64,000 bases of DNA from Rachicladosporium sp. CCFEE 5018 (taxonomy: Eukaryota; Ascomycota; Dothideomycetes; Cladosporiales; Cladosporiaceae). Every line of letters begins with the position of its first letter. Position 1 is the first letter of the stretch. Below the pieces are notes generated by a model that was given only the letters and a program-made list of their open reading frames with translations, was not told where the DNA came from and did no database searches. The translations under genes and the position numbers were made by a program. Location of the stretch: positions 616,822 through 680,821 of the forward strand of contig KZ111148.1 of the NCBI GenBank assembly GCA_002077045.2, read 5' to 3'. This document shows positions 44,356-56,910 of the stretch, one piece after another.

Positions 44356-46308
44356 TCATTCGTCATCAGAGCTATTCGAATCATACCCATCCTCCTCGCG
44401 TTTGATCTCGACTTCATCAGCCTCATTCGCTGGCACTATCTCAACGGCCGCACGTCGCTTTACAGAGCGACCGGTCACTCGTATACTATCACTCTCACTG
44501 TCACTATCAGTGGGAGTGCGCACCTGCGCAGCTTGCTTTCTCTTCGCGCCGGCGGTTGTTGAGCTGTTCAAGCTGGCCGAGACCTTCTGTATCGGGTGAT
44601 CTAGGGCGTTGTGACCATCTCGAAGGAGTTCCTCGTCGCGAGCGGACACGGGTCGTACGTTGCAGAATTGATTAACATCCTCCGGGGAGGTGAGTTCAGT
44701 TGCGTGCGCTAGGCGTACATGGTGGAGGATGCCTGGCACGCCGGACATGTACCTGTTCCTCTGCCGACTGTAGTTTGCGTCGCAGAATTTGCAGCTGAAT
44801 TCTACCCATGTGCCATTGAGTTGTACGACTGTTGGGAAGCTTGCATGAATCCGCCCTGCTTGTGCGGATGGTGATGCTTGAGGAGGTCGCGGCTCGTAGA
44901 CAGACAGGTCACCCGTGTGATCCCCTCTTGGATATACGGGTATTACAGGTTGATCCACGCCGTTCTTACCCTGCAAGAGGAGGTCTCGGTCACGTTCGGA
45001 CACATTACGCAGGGTGCAATACTGCTCGATGTCTTCGAGCTGTACACTAATCTTGTGTAAGCGACCAACATGGTGACGCAGCCCGTTAGCACCCAATATG
45101 AACCGGCTGTATGCGGTGCTCCAGTTCGTGTAGCAGTAACGGCAAGCGATCTCCACCCATACATCCTTAAAGAGCACGACCGTTGGAAATCGTGCATGAA
45201 TCGGTCTTGATCCTGCGAGTGTGGCGACTGCGCCCAGCTGCGTAGCTTGGACAGAGACACCAGACGGCGTGGGCCTTGCGAACATTATCGGATGGTCACG
45301 AGCCTGCGCGCCAGACTGCAAAAGTTCTGCATCCCGATCTGACAGATTTCTGAGTGCGCAGTAGGTCGTGAGGTCGTTGACCTGGCTGCCAGTCTGATGA
45401 GACTTTCGGTAGTGGTGGTTCAGTCCCTGAGGGCCTGATAGGAAGCGATCTGCGTGCGCAAATGCGTTGCATCCACATCCAAGACACGTAAGCTCCACCC
45501 AACGATTCCCTAATTTGATGACAGTCGGGAACTTAGCATGCACTTGCTGGTATGGGCTATGCTGACCCATCTGCAAAGATGGCGTTTCAATATCGCCCAG
45601 AGTCTGCTCGGACCAGTGAGGCGCACCCAAAGCTTGCTTGAAGACCCCAAGAACAATCTGGTGATCTTTCGCTTGTTGACCAGACCGCAGAAGGTCTGCG
45701 TCTCCTTCAGAGATCGACCGAAGCGTACAGTACTCCTCAATCGACGAGGTCTTCCGCAGCGATGTCTTGTGCGCGACAATGGAATGCTTCCAAAAGGCCG
45801 TCGCATTGGCGAACACTTGCCCAGTAGCTTTGCTGAAGTTGATGGTACACGTTCGACATCTAAGCTCGCACCATTCGCCATTCACTCGAACCACGGTTGG
45901 GAAGATCTTATGAATGGCGTCGCCATCACGAGCTTGGCCGTTCGTACTGGGGTCCAGGAGAGTGTCTTCTGCAGCTTGAGTCGTTTCGTCCTCAGTCGCT
46001 ATTCCAGACGCAGCATCAACGTGGCTGACGTCTTCGTCATCAGCAAGACTGATTCTCGAACTTGCAGTCTGTCAACGCTGTCAGTCGCAAGTACTACGAG
46101 CGTAGCTGAGATTTCAGCATACCTTGATCTTCCGGTTCAGAGATTGTAACCTCTCTACATGTCGGCTTCTCCTGGCTTTGGCCGCATCGAGATTCGCTGT
46201 CAATTCCGCAATATGGGTATTGTCATCCGCGATGCTACGCTGCGTACGTTCTCGTCGGTTACATAGATCTGTTATTCTAATAACTAAGCCATCAAATACA
46301 TCAGCCAT
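44356..46308 (-). CDS. CZR-I, coiled-coil protein with four C2H2-like repeats, intact, copy B
   Basis: Exon 1, 46123-46308 (62 codons, starting MADVFDGL), a 54 nt phase-0 intron (GTATGC...TGACAG, 46069-46122), and exon 2, 44356-46068, give 632 residues. After the coiled coil and an acidic linker come four repeats of about 100 residues. The pattern is F-P-T-V-V near the start, W-x-E-(L/I/F)-x-C-x2-C, a G-x-x-G-(L/I) or similar turn, H-x4-5-H, Y/F-C-x-(L/V)-R-x-(V/I/L)-S-x-x-D-x-x-L-L, and D-H/Q-P-I. The tail has a KRKQ and VKRRA basic patch and ends SNSSDDE. Zinc-ligand spacing fits a divergent C2H2 finger. No known family is recognised; a nuclear role is inference. Confidence 0.82.
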
Positions 46309-47008
46309 CTCGGCTGCAAAGGCTACAGTCCTCAACGTGATGTGGGATAGTGAAGTGTAGCAACAACAACGGCGCGTGAAGTCGCGAAGTGAGGTCGCGA
46401 ACGCCAAGCGGATTGCCATGGACCTTCCGTAACCTTACCTCGCTCTCTCCAGAGTCTATATGAACTCAAAGGAGCGAGCCCAGTATGTAATACAGATGAG
46501 AAGACAGGGAATAAAATCAGAGCTCATTCTAATCGTGTCAAGGCTCTCTGAGAACAGAGAACCAAGCTAGAAAGCCAAGACGATGGAAGTACAGATTAAG
46601 AAGCGCGTTCTGGTCTGCGGAACAGACTTCATGAGCCCGTTGTACTTGTGAACCTTTGTATCATAAGCTGGTGCAACGACAACGAAGGCTGTGGCCATCG
46701 GAGTGCAATCCATGGCTTATCTCTCCCGACACGCCAGATTCTGCATCTGTTGAAACGAGATTTCTCCTTGGATTTGCCGTTTCGTTTACGAGGCTATCGA
46801 GCAGTGCAGTCGCGCGACCGTAATCCGCACCGACCACGCAATACGAGTGCACCGAGGGCAATACGCTGAAGTCCATACTCTAGCTGCTTCTGTGCGGACC
46901 GGCCACCGAACGCCCTTCCTCTCGGTCTCTCGCGCCGTGTCATCTGGCATGACACATGCAGCAGAATCCGTGTTCCCACGACCTCAACGAGACATCCAAG
47001 AAGACGTT
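46309..47008. other. Intergenic spacer between CZR-I and CZR-II, copy B
   Basis: 700 bases, the counterpart of 3692-4390 and largely similar to it. No gene is supported. Confidence 0.6.
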
Positions 47009-48278
47009 TCAATCACCTTCGCTATCGCTGAAAAGTCCCTTCATATTGACGTCGTCCTCGACAACCGCCGCAGCCGACATGCGGGCCACAGGCGCAGCAA
47101 AAGTGTTGTTTGTGCTCGCCTCAATGCCTTCTTCAGCCATCCCCACACCGATCGAGCCACTCGTCTGTGGCTGCAAGACAGCAGACTCCTCCTCATCCCG
47201 AGGCTCGACAGCAACGATAGGGTGATCTGTAGGCGGCATACAAAGTTCCAGGAGGTCTTGATCGTGGTCAGAGATGGGACGCAGGTCGCAAAACTCTTCG
47301 ATGCGCATCTGTCCGACCCCTGATGAGTGCAAAGCACCGTAATGGACCTTGAAACCCCGAACGCCTTTCATGAATTTCGAGGAGTCTTCGCACTGCGCGT
47401 TAGTGCCGCAGACTTTGCAGGTGAGTTCGACAGTGGTGCCACCAACAACGACCACAGAAGGATAGGCCGGGTAGACCATTTCCTGAATGAGCTGCCTCGC
47501 TGTCGCAGGTGGTGGTCGCTTGCCAACATGGCCAGTCGTATCTCGCTGCGTTCGAGGCTCGACTGGACGCTCATACGCTGGCAGGCCCTTTCGGAGCAAC
47601 TCAACATCGGAATCGGATACAGAGCGGAAGGCACAGCAGCCTAGAATATCGAGCTTTCCGCGGCCCAGCGCTTTGTGCTGCTGCGAGAAGTGATTCCTGA
47701 TGCCATCGACTCCCTTCAGGAAGTTGCCGAGATAGCTGCTATTGCAGTCACATTCAAGGCATGAGATCTCTTGCCACTTGCCTTGGAACTTGATCACGGT
47801 CGGGTATTGCTCGTGAACGCTGGTGTAATGAGTAGACGGGCTGCGCTTCGGGGTGCTCGTTGTGAAGCTGACTGAGTTACGTGCAGCAAGTCTCGTTGAG
47901 TCACGATGAGACGTATCGTGTAGTGTCTCGTCTCTGTTATCTGACATGGTGGTGTCGGGTCCAGCGTCATCCGAATCGTCGCTCGCGGCGTCCAGACCGG
48001 CAGCTATTTTCTGCACACGACTGTCAGTGCGTCCCACTTGATGAGACTTTGAGGCGATGGATCGATGGTACCTTCACCTCCTTTGTCAACGCGCTCAGCT
48101 TGCCAGCATGACGCGTACGGGCGGCTTTGGCGTCTTGGAGGCGACTTTCGTGGTCCTTGATACCTTCCTCTAGGGCGGAGATTGTATCGTCATCTGCGCT
48201 GAGGCGGCCTTGATACTTCTGCACGCGTCCGCTAAGTTCCACAATCCTCTGCAGCTTATCACTGAAACTAGAAGCCAT
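47009..48278 (-). CDS. CZR-II, coiled-coil protein with two C2H2-like repeats, copy B
   Basis: Exons 48072-48278 and 47009-48010 around a 61 nt intron give 402 residues, the same length and junctions as copy A. Differences from copy A are few and spread through linker and repeats (for example the C-terminus is SDSEGD rather than SDSEGG). Both zinc-ligand sets are kept in both copies, which points to continued constraint on this member while its two neighbours decay. Repeat 1: E-I-S-C-L-E-C and H-F-S-Q-Q-H; repeat 2: E-L-T-C-K-V-C and H-Y-G-A-L-H. Confidence 0.82.
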
Positions 48279-48742
48279 CACTGCTCTCGGTCGATCGGAA
48301 ATGTTGTTGCTGTGGTATAAGTGTGATGCGACGCGTTGGCTGAGAAGACCTCCGGCTAGTGTGCCGCCAGGCTCCCACAACGCCAATGTAGATGGAAGGA
48401 ACGGGAATCGCGTGCGCGAACGGAGGAAGGAACGATGCAGAGTAGCGGTGTTTCCCGACCCATCTGCCTATTTATGATGTTCAGAATGCGTCTTGAAAGC
48501 AACGCTCCTAGTACAAGCTTGTACATCGGCTGGGGCACACCAGCTCTTGAATCCGTGTCACAGCAGCTCACTTCAGCGTCAAATTCCCGCCTTGAAGCAG
48601 ACGAAGGCTCTCACTCGAGATGGGCGAACACGAGATATCATTCCACCATGATCGCGCAAGCGCCACACGTCCATCATTCACCGATTGGTCTCCAGCCCAT
48701 GATCGCGCAAGATAATGTTGCAAACCGAGAAATGCTAGTTCC
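48279..48742. other. Intergenic spacer between CZR-II and CZR-III, copy B
   Basis: About 460 bases, counterpart of 5661-6123. No gene is supported. Confidence 0.55.
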
Positions 48743-50029
48743 TCATGCACTGTCACTGTCACTAGCATCGTCGTATCCAAACAAGTCACCGAAGGTAGGC
48801 TTCTTCTCACTCGGCGGTGCAGTCTTAGCTCGGCCATCTGCAAGATCGATCGAGGTAGCAGGCTCGGACCTCGATGGGTGCGATCGCAGTCCAGTGTCCG
48901 AGCGCGGCACTCGGGCAGTACGTGCGGCGATCTCGAAGTAGCCCATCCGCTCGATCTGATGGTCTAAGGGATCTTGACCAGCGGTCATCAAGTCGATGTC
49001 GCGCGCTGAGACGGAGCGCATGTTGCAGTAGCCGTCAAGACCCGCATTTGTAATGGCATCGTGAGTCCTCTTCGCGTGAGCTCGGAAAGCCATCTCGCTC
49101 TGCATGAATTCTGAGCCATCACGCACGGCGTTGGCGCCGCAGTCTTTACAGGTAAGCTCGACCCAGACGCCATCGACTTCGATTACGGTCGGGAAGTCTG
49201 GGTGAATGGATTTGGTCGACTTTTCCGCGGGGTCTACGAAGCTGTGGTGTGGGAGAATGGGCGTCGTTGCTGCCGGTGGGAGCAGGCGTGTTGTTCGGAT
49301 GGTCCACCCTCTGGATAGGACAGTCGCGCGCTAGCTGCCCAGCCTTGAGCAGGGTCACATCCACATCCGATACCGCGCGAAGGGTGCAGTAGACATGGAA
49401 TGCGCCTTTTTCAGGAGCCAGTCCACCGTGACCGCGATTGTAGTGACGGCGGAAGCCCCTAACGCCTTTTACGAAACAAGGTCCAGGCACGCAATTGATC
49501 CCACATCGTCGACACGTGAGCTCCTGCCACTGGCCATCGATCATGACTACTGTCGGGAAGTCTTCGTGAATCGTCTCGAAGCTCTTGACGAGCGTGCTGT
49601 GCCGCTTCGCAGTACGATCGCGATTGCCGTAGTTTCGCTGAATGATTGGCTCCGGCGTGCTCATGATCTCATCATCGTCCATGGTGGCAGCAATGTCTTC
49701 CTCTTTGATGTCTTCCTCGTCTGAGCTCACGAGGTTGACAGGTTTCGTGGCTTCGTTCCCTTCTTTCTTGCTGAGGCTGGCACCGGCGACCTGGATATCA
49801 GTGTCAGTGCATACCCTGCGATCCTGCCCATCATGCAGCGTACTGTAAGCTTCGCTTTGAGCTGGTTCAGCTTCACCTGATGTCGAGCTTGTTTCGCTTC
49901 AGCATCACGTAGGGCCGCTTTGAGCTCTCCGATACTCGTCACGTCGCTATTGACTCGCGCTTGTGCGCGTTCCACGCGGCCGCAGAGCTCAGCGACCTGC
50001 AAGCGCTTCTGCTCGAATATTGCGGCCAT
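48743..50029 (-). pseudogene. CZR-III, frameshifted, copy B
   Basis: Exon 1 is 49844-50029 (62 codons, starting MAAIFEQK), with a 53 nt intron and exon 2 from 49790. Repeat 1 is whole (E-L-T-C-R-R-C ... H-Y-N-R-G-H). In the linker after it, near 49216-49230, there is one extra base compared with copy A, which shifts the frame so that translation ends at 49146. The true frame for repeat 2 (E-L-T-C-K-D-C; H-A-K-R-T-H) and the acidic tail continues open to 48743. A truncated one-repeat protein could still be made. The lesion is different from those in copy A. Confidence 0.75.
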
Positions 50030-50313
50030 GTTCGGCAGAAGGTAGTTGGTAATGTCGTTTGTCTTTCTCGGGCCTGTAGAACTGAGCGAAAAGGTCTTTC
50101 AATGTCTGGGCTGAATTCGGCGCGCCAAGTGGCGTTACAGGAGATGTCGATGCTGATCGTAAGGAAAGAGCGAGTGGAGCAAGAGAAGGCTTGAAGACAG
50201 ATCTAGACAGATCTCGCACCCGCTGCGCCACCCTTCATCGCTCGTTCGTAGGTCATTCGCCGTGCCGCCGGGCGGACAGAGGATGATCGTGCCGGCCTGA
50301 TTAAGATGGAGCC

Positions 50314-51114
50314 TCACTTCGATCCTCCGTCCGCTGAGCCATTCTTGCTCCCATCCCCGAAAGTCACCTCCTTATTCGCCTTCTTCTTGCTGTCCTTCTT
50401 AGGTTCCTCGTCACCCCCAACATCCGGCCAAAATGCCTTCTCAGCCCAAAGCACCTGCCTCCAAACCTCCTCACACTCGTCCCACTCCCACCCGCCCTCC
50501 TCAATCCCAGCTCCAAACTTGTTCACCAAACCCCCAACCCTCCTAACAAAAGCCTCAAACTCCCCCGAACTCCAATTCGGGATAAACACACGTTGCATGA
50601 CATCCTTGTCCTTCGCCTTCAGGCTTAGATCCATCTTCGTAGCGGCATACTTCCAGCTCCTCAGATAACACTCCTCGGTCCCCCAAAGCGCAACAAGCGC
50701 AACAATCAACGGCCGATTCGGCGCCGCAGCCCCAACGAAAAGATCCTGATACACTCTCGTCTCCTTCCCCGCCCTCACATCAACAACGTCCCCTTCCCAC
50801 CCCTCAGCCCTTGCAGTCTCCTCAATCAACCTCAACTCCCGCTTCGCCATCTCCAGCGCATCAATACACACCTCGGCCACCCGCCATTCCAAGCTCTGCT
50901 CCCGATCTGCTCCGCCGGAAAGCGGCAAGCGAGATAGGATAGTGCCGATGAAGTTTACGTACGCGAGGAGGTAGAGGCGGTCTTGGGCGAGCCAGGCGAT
51001 TAGGGAGGGGAGGGGAAGGGTGGATTGCGCCGCGGCGGTGAGGAAGGGGTGTTGGGTTGCGGTGAGGAGGGGGATGGGGAGGGAGTGTATCAGCGAGGAA
51101 GTTAGGGACGGCAT
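50314..51114 (-). CDS. TENA/THI-4 family protein, copy B
   Basis: 266 residues, the same length and start as copy A (MPSLTSSLIHS). The protein differs at only a few positions (for example ETRVYQ for ETRAYQ), while many silent differences lie in the upstream half. A 33-codon in-frame extension upstream of 51114 is not favoured, because in copy A the corresponding sequence is not open in the same way. Confidence 0.75.
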   Translation of the reverse strand: MPSLTSSLIHSLPIPLLTATQHPFLTAAAQSTLPLPSLIAWLAQDRLYLLAYVNFIGTILSRLPLSGGADREQSLEWRVAEVCIDALEMAKRELRLIEETARAEGWEGDVVDVRAGKETRVYQDLFVGAAAPNRPLIVALVALWGTEECYLRSWKYAATKMDLSLKAKDKDVMQRVFIPNWSSGEFEAFVRRVGGLVNKFGAGIEEGGWEWDECEEVWRQVLWAEKAFWPDVGGDEEPKKDSKKKANKEVTFGDGSKNGSADGGSK

Positions 51115-51535
51115 GGTTGCGTTGCGCGGTCGGGAAAAGGCAGTGCTGGAGCGCGTAGTGCAAGGTCGGAGGGTTGCGCGGGGACGACACGTCGGGTGCG
51201 AGCACGTGATCATGATGGAAAAGCGGAGTGAAGTCTACTTAGGGATATGTTCGGCACAGCGCGTGACGAGCACGACGTGGACGGTGTGAGGATTGTATAC
51301 CCTCACATGATGCGCTTGAGTCGTACGAAGCCAAAGCCGAGACTGCCACATCGTCCCTGTACGCCTCAGCGCTCCTGCGCCTCGCTAAGCTAAGAAGCAG
51401 GCTTATGCCTCGCGGCGCCCGAAGTTCGTCCACGGCAGCCCATCATAGCCATTGCCTGCGAATTCCTGTTCTCCATGTTGATCTCGTGAGCCGGGATCAG
51501 GCTGTCTCGCAATTCAGCGCTCGAGATCAGCCTCA
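51115..51535. other. Intergenic spacer, TENA promoter side, copy B
   Basis: About 420 bases, counterpart of 8484-8904, highly similar. No gene is seen. Confidence 0.55.
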
Positions 51536-54500
51536 TCAGCCGTAGCTTCCAGTGCCACCACCCAGCGCATCCAGCGAACTCCCATTGGGTATCCCAAAGA
51601 ATTCAAACCAATCCCCGACATTCAGCGTAGTAGGCACAACGTTGCCACCAAACCCATTCCCGCTACTTGCGTTGCTCCACTGATCACTCTCCATACCCCT
51701 CCCAGCCCCACCTGTGCTCATGTTCGGCATATGCGCCCACGTATTCGGATCGTTGGGATACGTCATCGGAGCCATAGGCGGCGGCTGATGCTGTTGCTGC
51801 TGTAAGGGTAATGATTGCGAATGTGGCGGCTGCTGCTGCATCTGCGGCGCGAAGTGCTGCGGTACTGATCGAAGCGCAGGATCCAGGATGCCCTGTGGGG
51901 AGAGCAGAGGGAACATGCCATTGGCTTCAGGCGGGAAGAGTTGGTCGGGTTGGTAATTCTGCCACAGATCTTCGGACAGCTTGGGCGAGTTTCGAGTATG
52001 CAGGAAGAGATCTGGGGGCGTGCCGGGGTAGAAGCCATTGAAGGGCGTTGTTGGCCGGGTGTTACTTCGAGAGGCGCCCATAAAGGCATCATTCGCTTTC
52101 AAAGGTGGCGCTTGAGGTGGCGCGGCTGAGAGTGCAGGTAGATGTTGCTGCTGCTGTTGGGGCTGCGATTGTGGCGGCAGCTCCCGCGATGGAGTGATTG
52201 CTGGCGACTGTGGGCGCGAGCGCTCGTACGACATCTGCGGTGCGGGCGGACCATTGGTGTAGCCAAGCTCCATGTCGTCAAATTTGCGCTTCTGCGGTTC
52301 TGCCGGCTCTGCTGGAGTGATGTCTTTCGTATGGGATCTGCTGTGCCCATTTCGCTTGACCTTGCCATGCTGACGGCCAGGAGCTCGCTGAAGTCTTTCC
52401 TCGAGCATCTTGTTGCCCAAGATTGATTCGAACAGCGTGTGCACCATCTTTGCGACGAGCCACACTTTCGATACGTCCTTGAGTGCGTTCATGCATGTCG
52501 TTGTCCGCTGCTGTGTCAGTGACACGATCGACTGATTCGAAGAGCGCATCTGATAGACGTGCATGATCAGTGCAGAAAACAGGCTGTAGACACTGTGAAG
52601 CTGTCAGTGGGGCGCATCCTCAGCACAATGCGAGCAATATCTCACATGAATGCCGGCGTATATCGTATCTGATCATGCTGCGTCAACGTCTCAACGATCG
52701 CAGTGATCATCGCAGCCGCTTGATACGCAATCGTTCGAGATGGGTATGCAGTCTCATCAGCAAACCCATTTTGCCGCGCAGAAGCCTCTGAACCAGCAGG
52801 AGGCATGTGTGCGCGATGCAGTAAGCAAAGTGTGGTACTACAACATGTCAGTGACTCGCTTGACAGCTGCAGTACAACCGCACTCACTAGTAATTCGAGT
52901 GCAGCAACGCCGACCAGAAATGATGCCGTTGCTGCTCCCACCGCACTTCAGGTGGGCAGTTCTGCAGCCAATCTGCGAGTGCCATGTCGCTGTGTGTGAG
53001 GTCCAATGCATTGTTCCGCCGCATTTTCGACGCTACAGAGTACTGTTGTGAGAGTACCAAGCCCATGATTTCGCAGAGCTTGACGTAGTTGATGAAGAAT
53101 TGCACATCTATGGGATTTGGGGCGTACTCTGCCGGTCGATCTGGTTCGTCATCGTAGAAGTCGTCTTCCGACACCATCTCTACGTCGGAGTCTTCGATGT
53201 TGATCGTCACGGGTCGTCCGAGTGCTACGGCTACTGATCGGTCGCGAGTGAAGAGGGTCCACCATATTCGTTTCCAGAGTCGTTTGTCGGCTTGACTTAG
53301 TTGTGAACCTTCCACGCTGCATATTGTCAGCTTTATTCGGTAAACCAAATGGCCGTCTCCATCTTCCCGTGATCACATGCGTGTCGCCAGTCTGCTGATC
53401 GTACATTGACAGGTCCAGCGCGGATGCGGTACTCCTGACTCGCAGGCAGAAGAGCACCGCAACAGCGAACAGACTTCGGTCCGTGCAAAGCCCACCCACC
53501 GAGCAAATTCAATGAAACTCATCCCGACTCACCTTCGATGCATGCCCGACCCTTGCGCCACAATGACTGCAACTCGACTCCAGTAGAATACGTTTTTCGT
53601 GACATCTGCAGCGATGTCAGATTGAAGCGTAGTCGTGAGTTCGTTCCAGGTAGCCTTACCTGCGAAAGAGTCAGTATATCCGCAGCCGCTGAACGTTAGC
53701 TTGGACGTGATATGCCTTCCGGTCCTTCCCAATACCAACCCATCAATATCAACGCCTGCACGATCGTAACCCTGTCGTCTTCGTAGTTCGCGTCATAGAG
53801 TGCTTTCGCTCTCTTGTAGAATGTCATGGCCGCTGGTGTCGTGCTACCATTCGCGTCCATCAGCTGTGGATTGGAACACACTCTGCTACCCGCTAGCAGA
53901 ATGGCCTGAAGTAGCAGTAGGCTCGGAGGATTCTTAGCATCCCGATATCGCCGCATGAACTTTGAGCGATTAATGACAGGGCAGATAGGTGCAATCCACT
54001 GGAAGTAGGCGTCCACCAATTCGTCGCAGAGAGCACGCGGAGGCAGCAGGAAGGCGCCGCGTTGGTGCAGGATGTCAATCTCGACATTATCGAGTTCGTT
54101 CGCACGTGCTCTTGCGCCTCGGACATTCTCCGGCAACGGATAGTGGACCACATCTGTTGCGCCATTCTGATCCTGGACGAGCAGGGACAGATTCGAGGAT
54201 TCGCCCAGGTAGGCGACGCGACCTGCTTCCTTGATCCGTGCACGCGCGAACTTGGGCTTCATGTATTGTGCCCAGGTGCCGTTGTGAAGGCGTTGCTGGT
54301 CTGCGTAGGTGTCGCTGAGCTCGGTTTCGGGCATACCGGCTTGGGAGTTCGAGCCGATCGTGTCGGGCAGATCACGAGGTCGTGCTGCGGGTATGGATGT
54401 AGGTAGTGTGCCCGATTGAGGGGCGGATGGGGATCGATCATCGTTCTCGGCGTAGGACTCGCGACGCTCACTAGGGAAGAGCATATGTGAGCCGAGTGTT

Positions 54501-54994
54501 GTCGGGATGTCCATTCACTTTGACGCCGGGTGTACATACCTGCTCGACTCTTTCTTGCCGCCTGCGGTCTTCTTCCTCTTCGGTGTGGGGATCTTGCATT
54601 CGATTGAGAAAGCCACACAATTCGTGCATGGCACTCCAAGGCTCGCGGCGTCGCATCGTACCTTCCCTGGATGTGAGTAATCCTATCCTACAATTTTGTA
54701 TGCGATCTTTCATGGTGGCATACCTTCCGGGCATGACAAGTCTGCAGCTTCAGTCAGCACAGCTCAGTCACATGTCACCGCATTCACTATACCTCGCAAG
54801 CTCTCGATGCGCGCTGTCTCCTAAAGCTCGGGTGGCCTACACATCCCCATAGTCAGCCTTCGCACTCGCGACGCAATCTACATGCGCGAGCTGTATGTAC
54901 CCGGTATCTGGCTGCTAGGCGCAGCCGTCCCCATAACGCCATTCATGTCCAGCGTGCTCGCGCCAGCCGGAGCAGCAAGATGCGATTCCGCCAT
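51536..54994 (-). CDS. farA: FarA/CTF1-type Zn2Cys6 transcription factor, copy B
   Basis: The exon layout follows copy A: start MAESHLAAP at 54994, micro-exon T-C-H-A-R-K, complete Zn2Cys6 cluster, fungal-trans region and Gln/Pro-rich C-terminus. Two intron details help: the candidate acceptor CCCTCAG seen upstream of S-S-H-T-L-F in copy A is CACTCGG here, so the shared acceptor TTCCCTAG | T-GAG (S-E-R-R-E) is the more likely real site in both copies. The intron near 53320-53510 is much more diverged from copy A than the exons around it. The gene appears intact, so this organism may have two such regulators. Middle exon boundaries are approximate. Confidence 0.84.
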
Positions 54995-56409
54995 GCTCGC
55001 GGCGCGGTCAAGGGCGTTGCTATGTAGTGTTCGGCATGCAAGACGACATCACCGACGCGAATAGCTTTCGGCGTACATGGAAGTATGATGTATTTGCTAC
55101 AGTTCGGTGCTACTGGCTACAAGTCTGGACGTCTGGTGGTGTGCCGGGCTGGAGAGCAAGCCCCACCCCCGGCTTGACCCGAGGAGCTAGGATGCACATC
55201 AAGACGGGGTCTGGAGGGGACCTAAGAATGGCAAACATGGGGAAGACGTAACTACTGTTGCCGTCTATCGCAGAATGCTGGCAATAAGATCATGTGCAAA
55301 TAATGGAGGCGTCGGGAGGGTTCCGACATGGCCCGATCTGGCTGCAGGTCATCTCCTGCGCCGACCTTGACATCCGACCTCAAAAAACGCCGAGGCACAA
55401 AATTAACGTGGAGATAGGGCTTCAACCTGCCAGGGCACGCGAGATGATCTTCCTCTTGCACATGTCGCAACGGTGCCGATGTCATTGTCGTGTGCCCGTT
55501 GGAAGAGATCGACCTACGTTCTCCGCGAATTGCCATGCGAAGGGAAATGCATTCGCGTTCAGCAAACCATTCCAAATCGCTCTACCATCGCAGTTTGGCT
55601 TGCTCAGTGTTCTTCCCCTCCACTTCACGCGGACGGGCCGTGGCTTGAGGATGCTTCTGGGGTGCCTACTAGATACCCCGTTATAGCACGCGGGCAGATT
55701 GAGTGTGCGCCGTTGACGCCACGAGAGCTTGACATGTGCAAACGCCGGTGCACTGCATCCAACGAGATGGTTGTCTGTGGCTCCGCAGGCCCAGGCTATG
55801 GCCGTAATGCAGCGGCGGTTCGTATGTTTGAATCATGCACAGCGAGTTGCGCAATACGCTCCTGTTGTCGTCAGCCTTCACCGACGGCGTCTCCGCTCGT
55901 TCTCTTTGCTACTCTACGCGGTGCAAGGTACGACCGACATTCGAAGATGTGCGGTTATCAGGACAGGGCAGAGCCTAGGCACCCTTGCGGCGATGCTGTT
56001 TGCATGCCGGCTCGGACGAAGGGGCGAGCACGAGAATACCGCACCGAATGTGATCGCGTGATCTGAAGCACGTCTTGCTATGATGGGCCCATCGTTGCGA
56101 TGTTGTCGGGGGCTGTTCATCGCAGAGCTGTCGTTGCCCATTGCTTTGCGATGTGTGAATCCGGCCTGCCGTAACGGGCAAATCCGCAGACTCCACATCG
56201 ACCTTACATTTTGCCGGTGGGCACGAACTACATGGATACATCATCGCCAACAAAATGTGTTCTCCAGCATATAGCTTTAATCTTAGACCAAACGACACCA
56301 CCAGTCTCTCATTGATCGATCGCCAGCCTCCCTAGCTGAACCATTGGCCGCATCAGAGCAGGAGAGACAGCACAAGACAATAACCAAGAACCATCCCACA
56401 ACTACAATC
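54995..56409. promoter_or_regulatory. Divergent farA/rpiB intergenic region, copy B
   Basis: Counterpart of 12327-13742, about 1.4 kb. By eye most 60-base lines differ from copy A at only one or two places, which is closer than several exons in the block. No gene is supported. Confidence 0.6.
55390..55395. promoter_or_regulatory. CCGAGG FarA/FarB core element, copy B
   Basis: The same hexamer as at 12723 in copy A, at the same relative place about 400 nt upstream of the farA-like start. Conservation is uninformative by itself because the whole region is conserved. Confidence 0.3.
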
Positions 56410-56910
56410 ATGGTCGCTCCCGAAGCCAAACCCCTCGTAATCGCCATCGGCGGCGACGAAGCCGGCGTCTCCTACCGCGCCGCCATCCAGAAAGACCTCG
56501 AAGCGCACAAGCTCGTCTCAAAAGTAATCAACGTCGGCACCACAGACACCTCCGACAAAACAGCCTACGCCCATCCCGCCGTCGATGCCGCTCGCCTCAT
56601 AGCCTCCGGCAAAGCAGACCGCGCCTTACTGATCTGCGGTACTGGACTCGGTGTGGCAATCGCGGCGAACAAGGTCCCTGGTATCCGGGCTGTGACGGCA
56701 CATGATAGTTATAGTGTTGAGAGGAGCGTACTGAGTAATGATGCGCAGGTATTGTGTTTTGGGGAGAGGGTGATTGGGTTGGAGTTGGCTAAGAGGCTGG
56801 CGAAGGAGTGGGTGGGTTATAGGTTTGATCCGGAGAGTGGGAGTGCAAGTAAGGTGAGGGATATCATGGAGTATGAGAAGGAGGGGTTAAAGCAGGGGGC
56901 GAAGGAGTAA
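56410..56910 (+). CDS. RpiB/LacAB-type sugar-phosphate isomerase, copy B
   Basis: 166 residues; the protein differs from copy A at one residue (EAHK for ESHK). The active-site CGTGLG and the AHDSYSVE motif are intact. The second half of the gene is nearly base-identical to copy A, while the first half holds most of the silent differences. Confidence 0.85.
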   Translation: MVAPEAKPLVIAIGGDEAGVSYRAAIQKDLEAHKLVSKVINVGTTDTSDKTAYAHPAVDAARLIASGKADRALLICGTGLGVAIAANKVPGIRAVTAHDSYSVERSVLSNDAQVLCFGERVIGLELAKRLAKEWVGYRFDPESGSASKVRDIMEYEKEGLKQGAKE

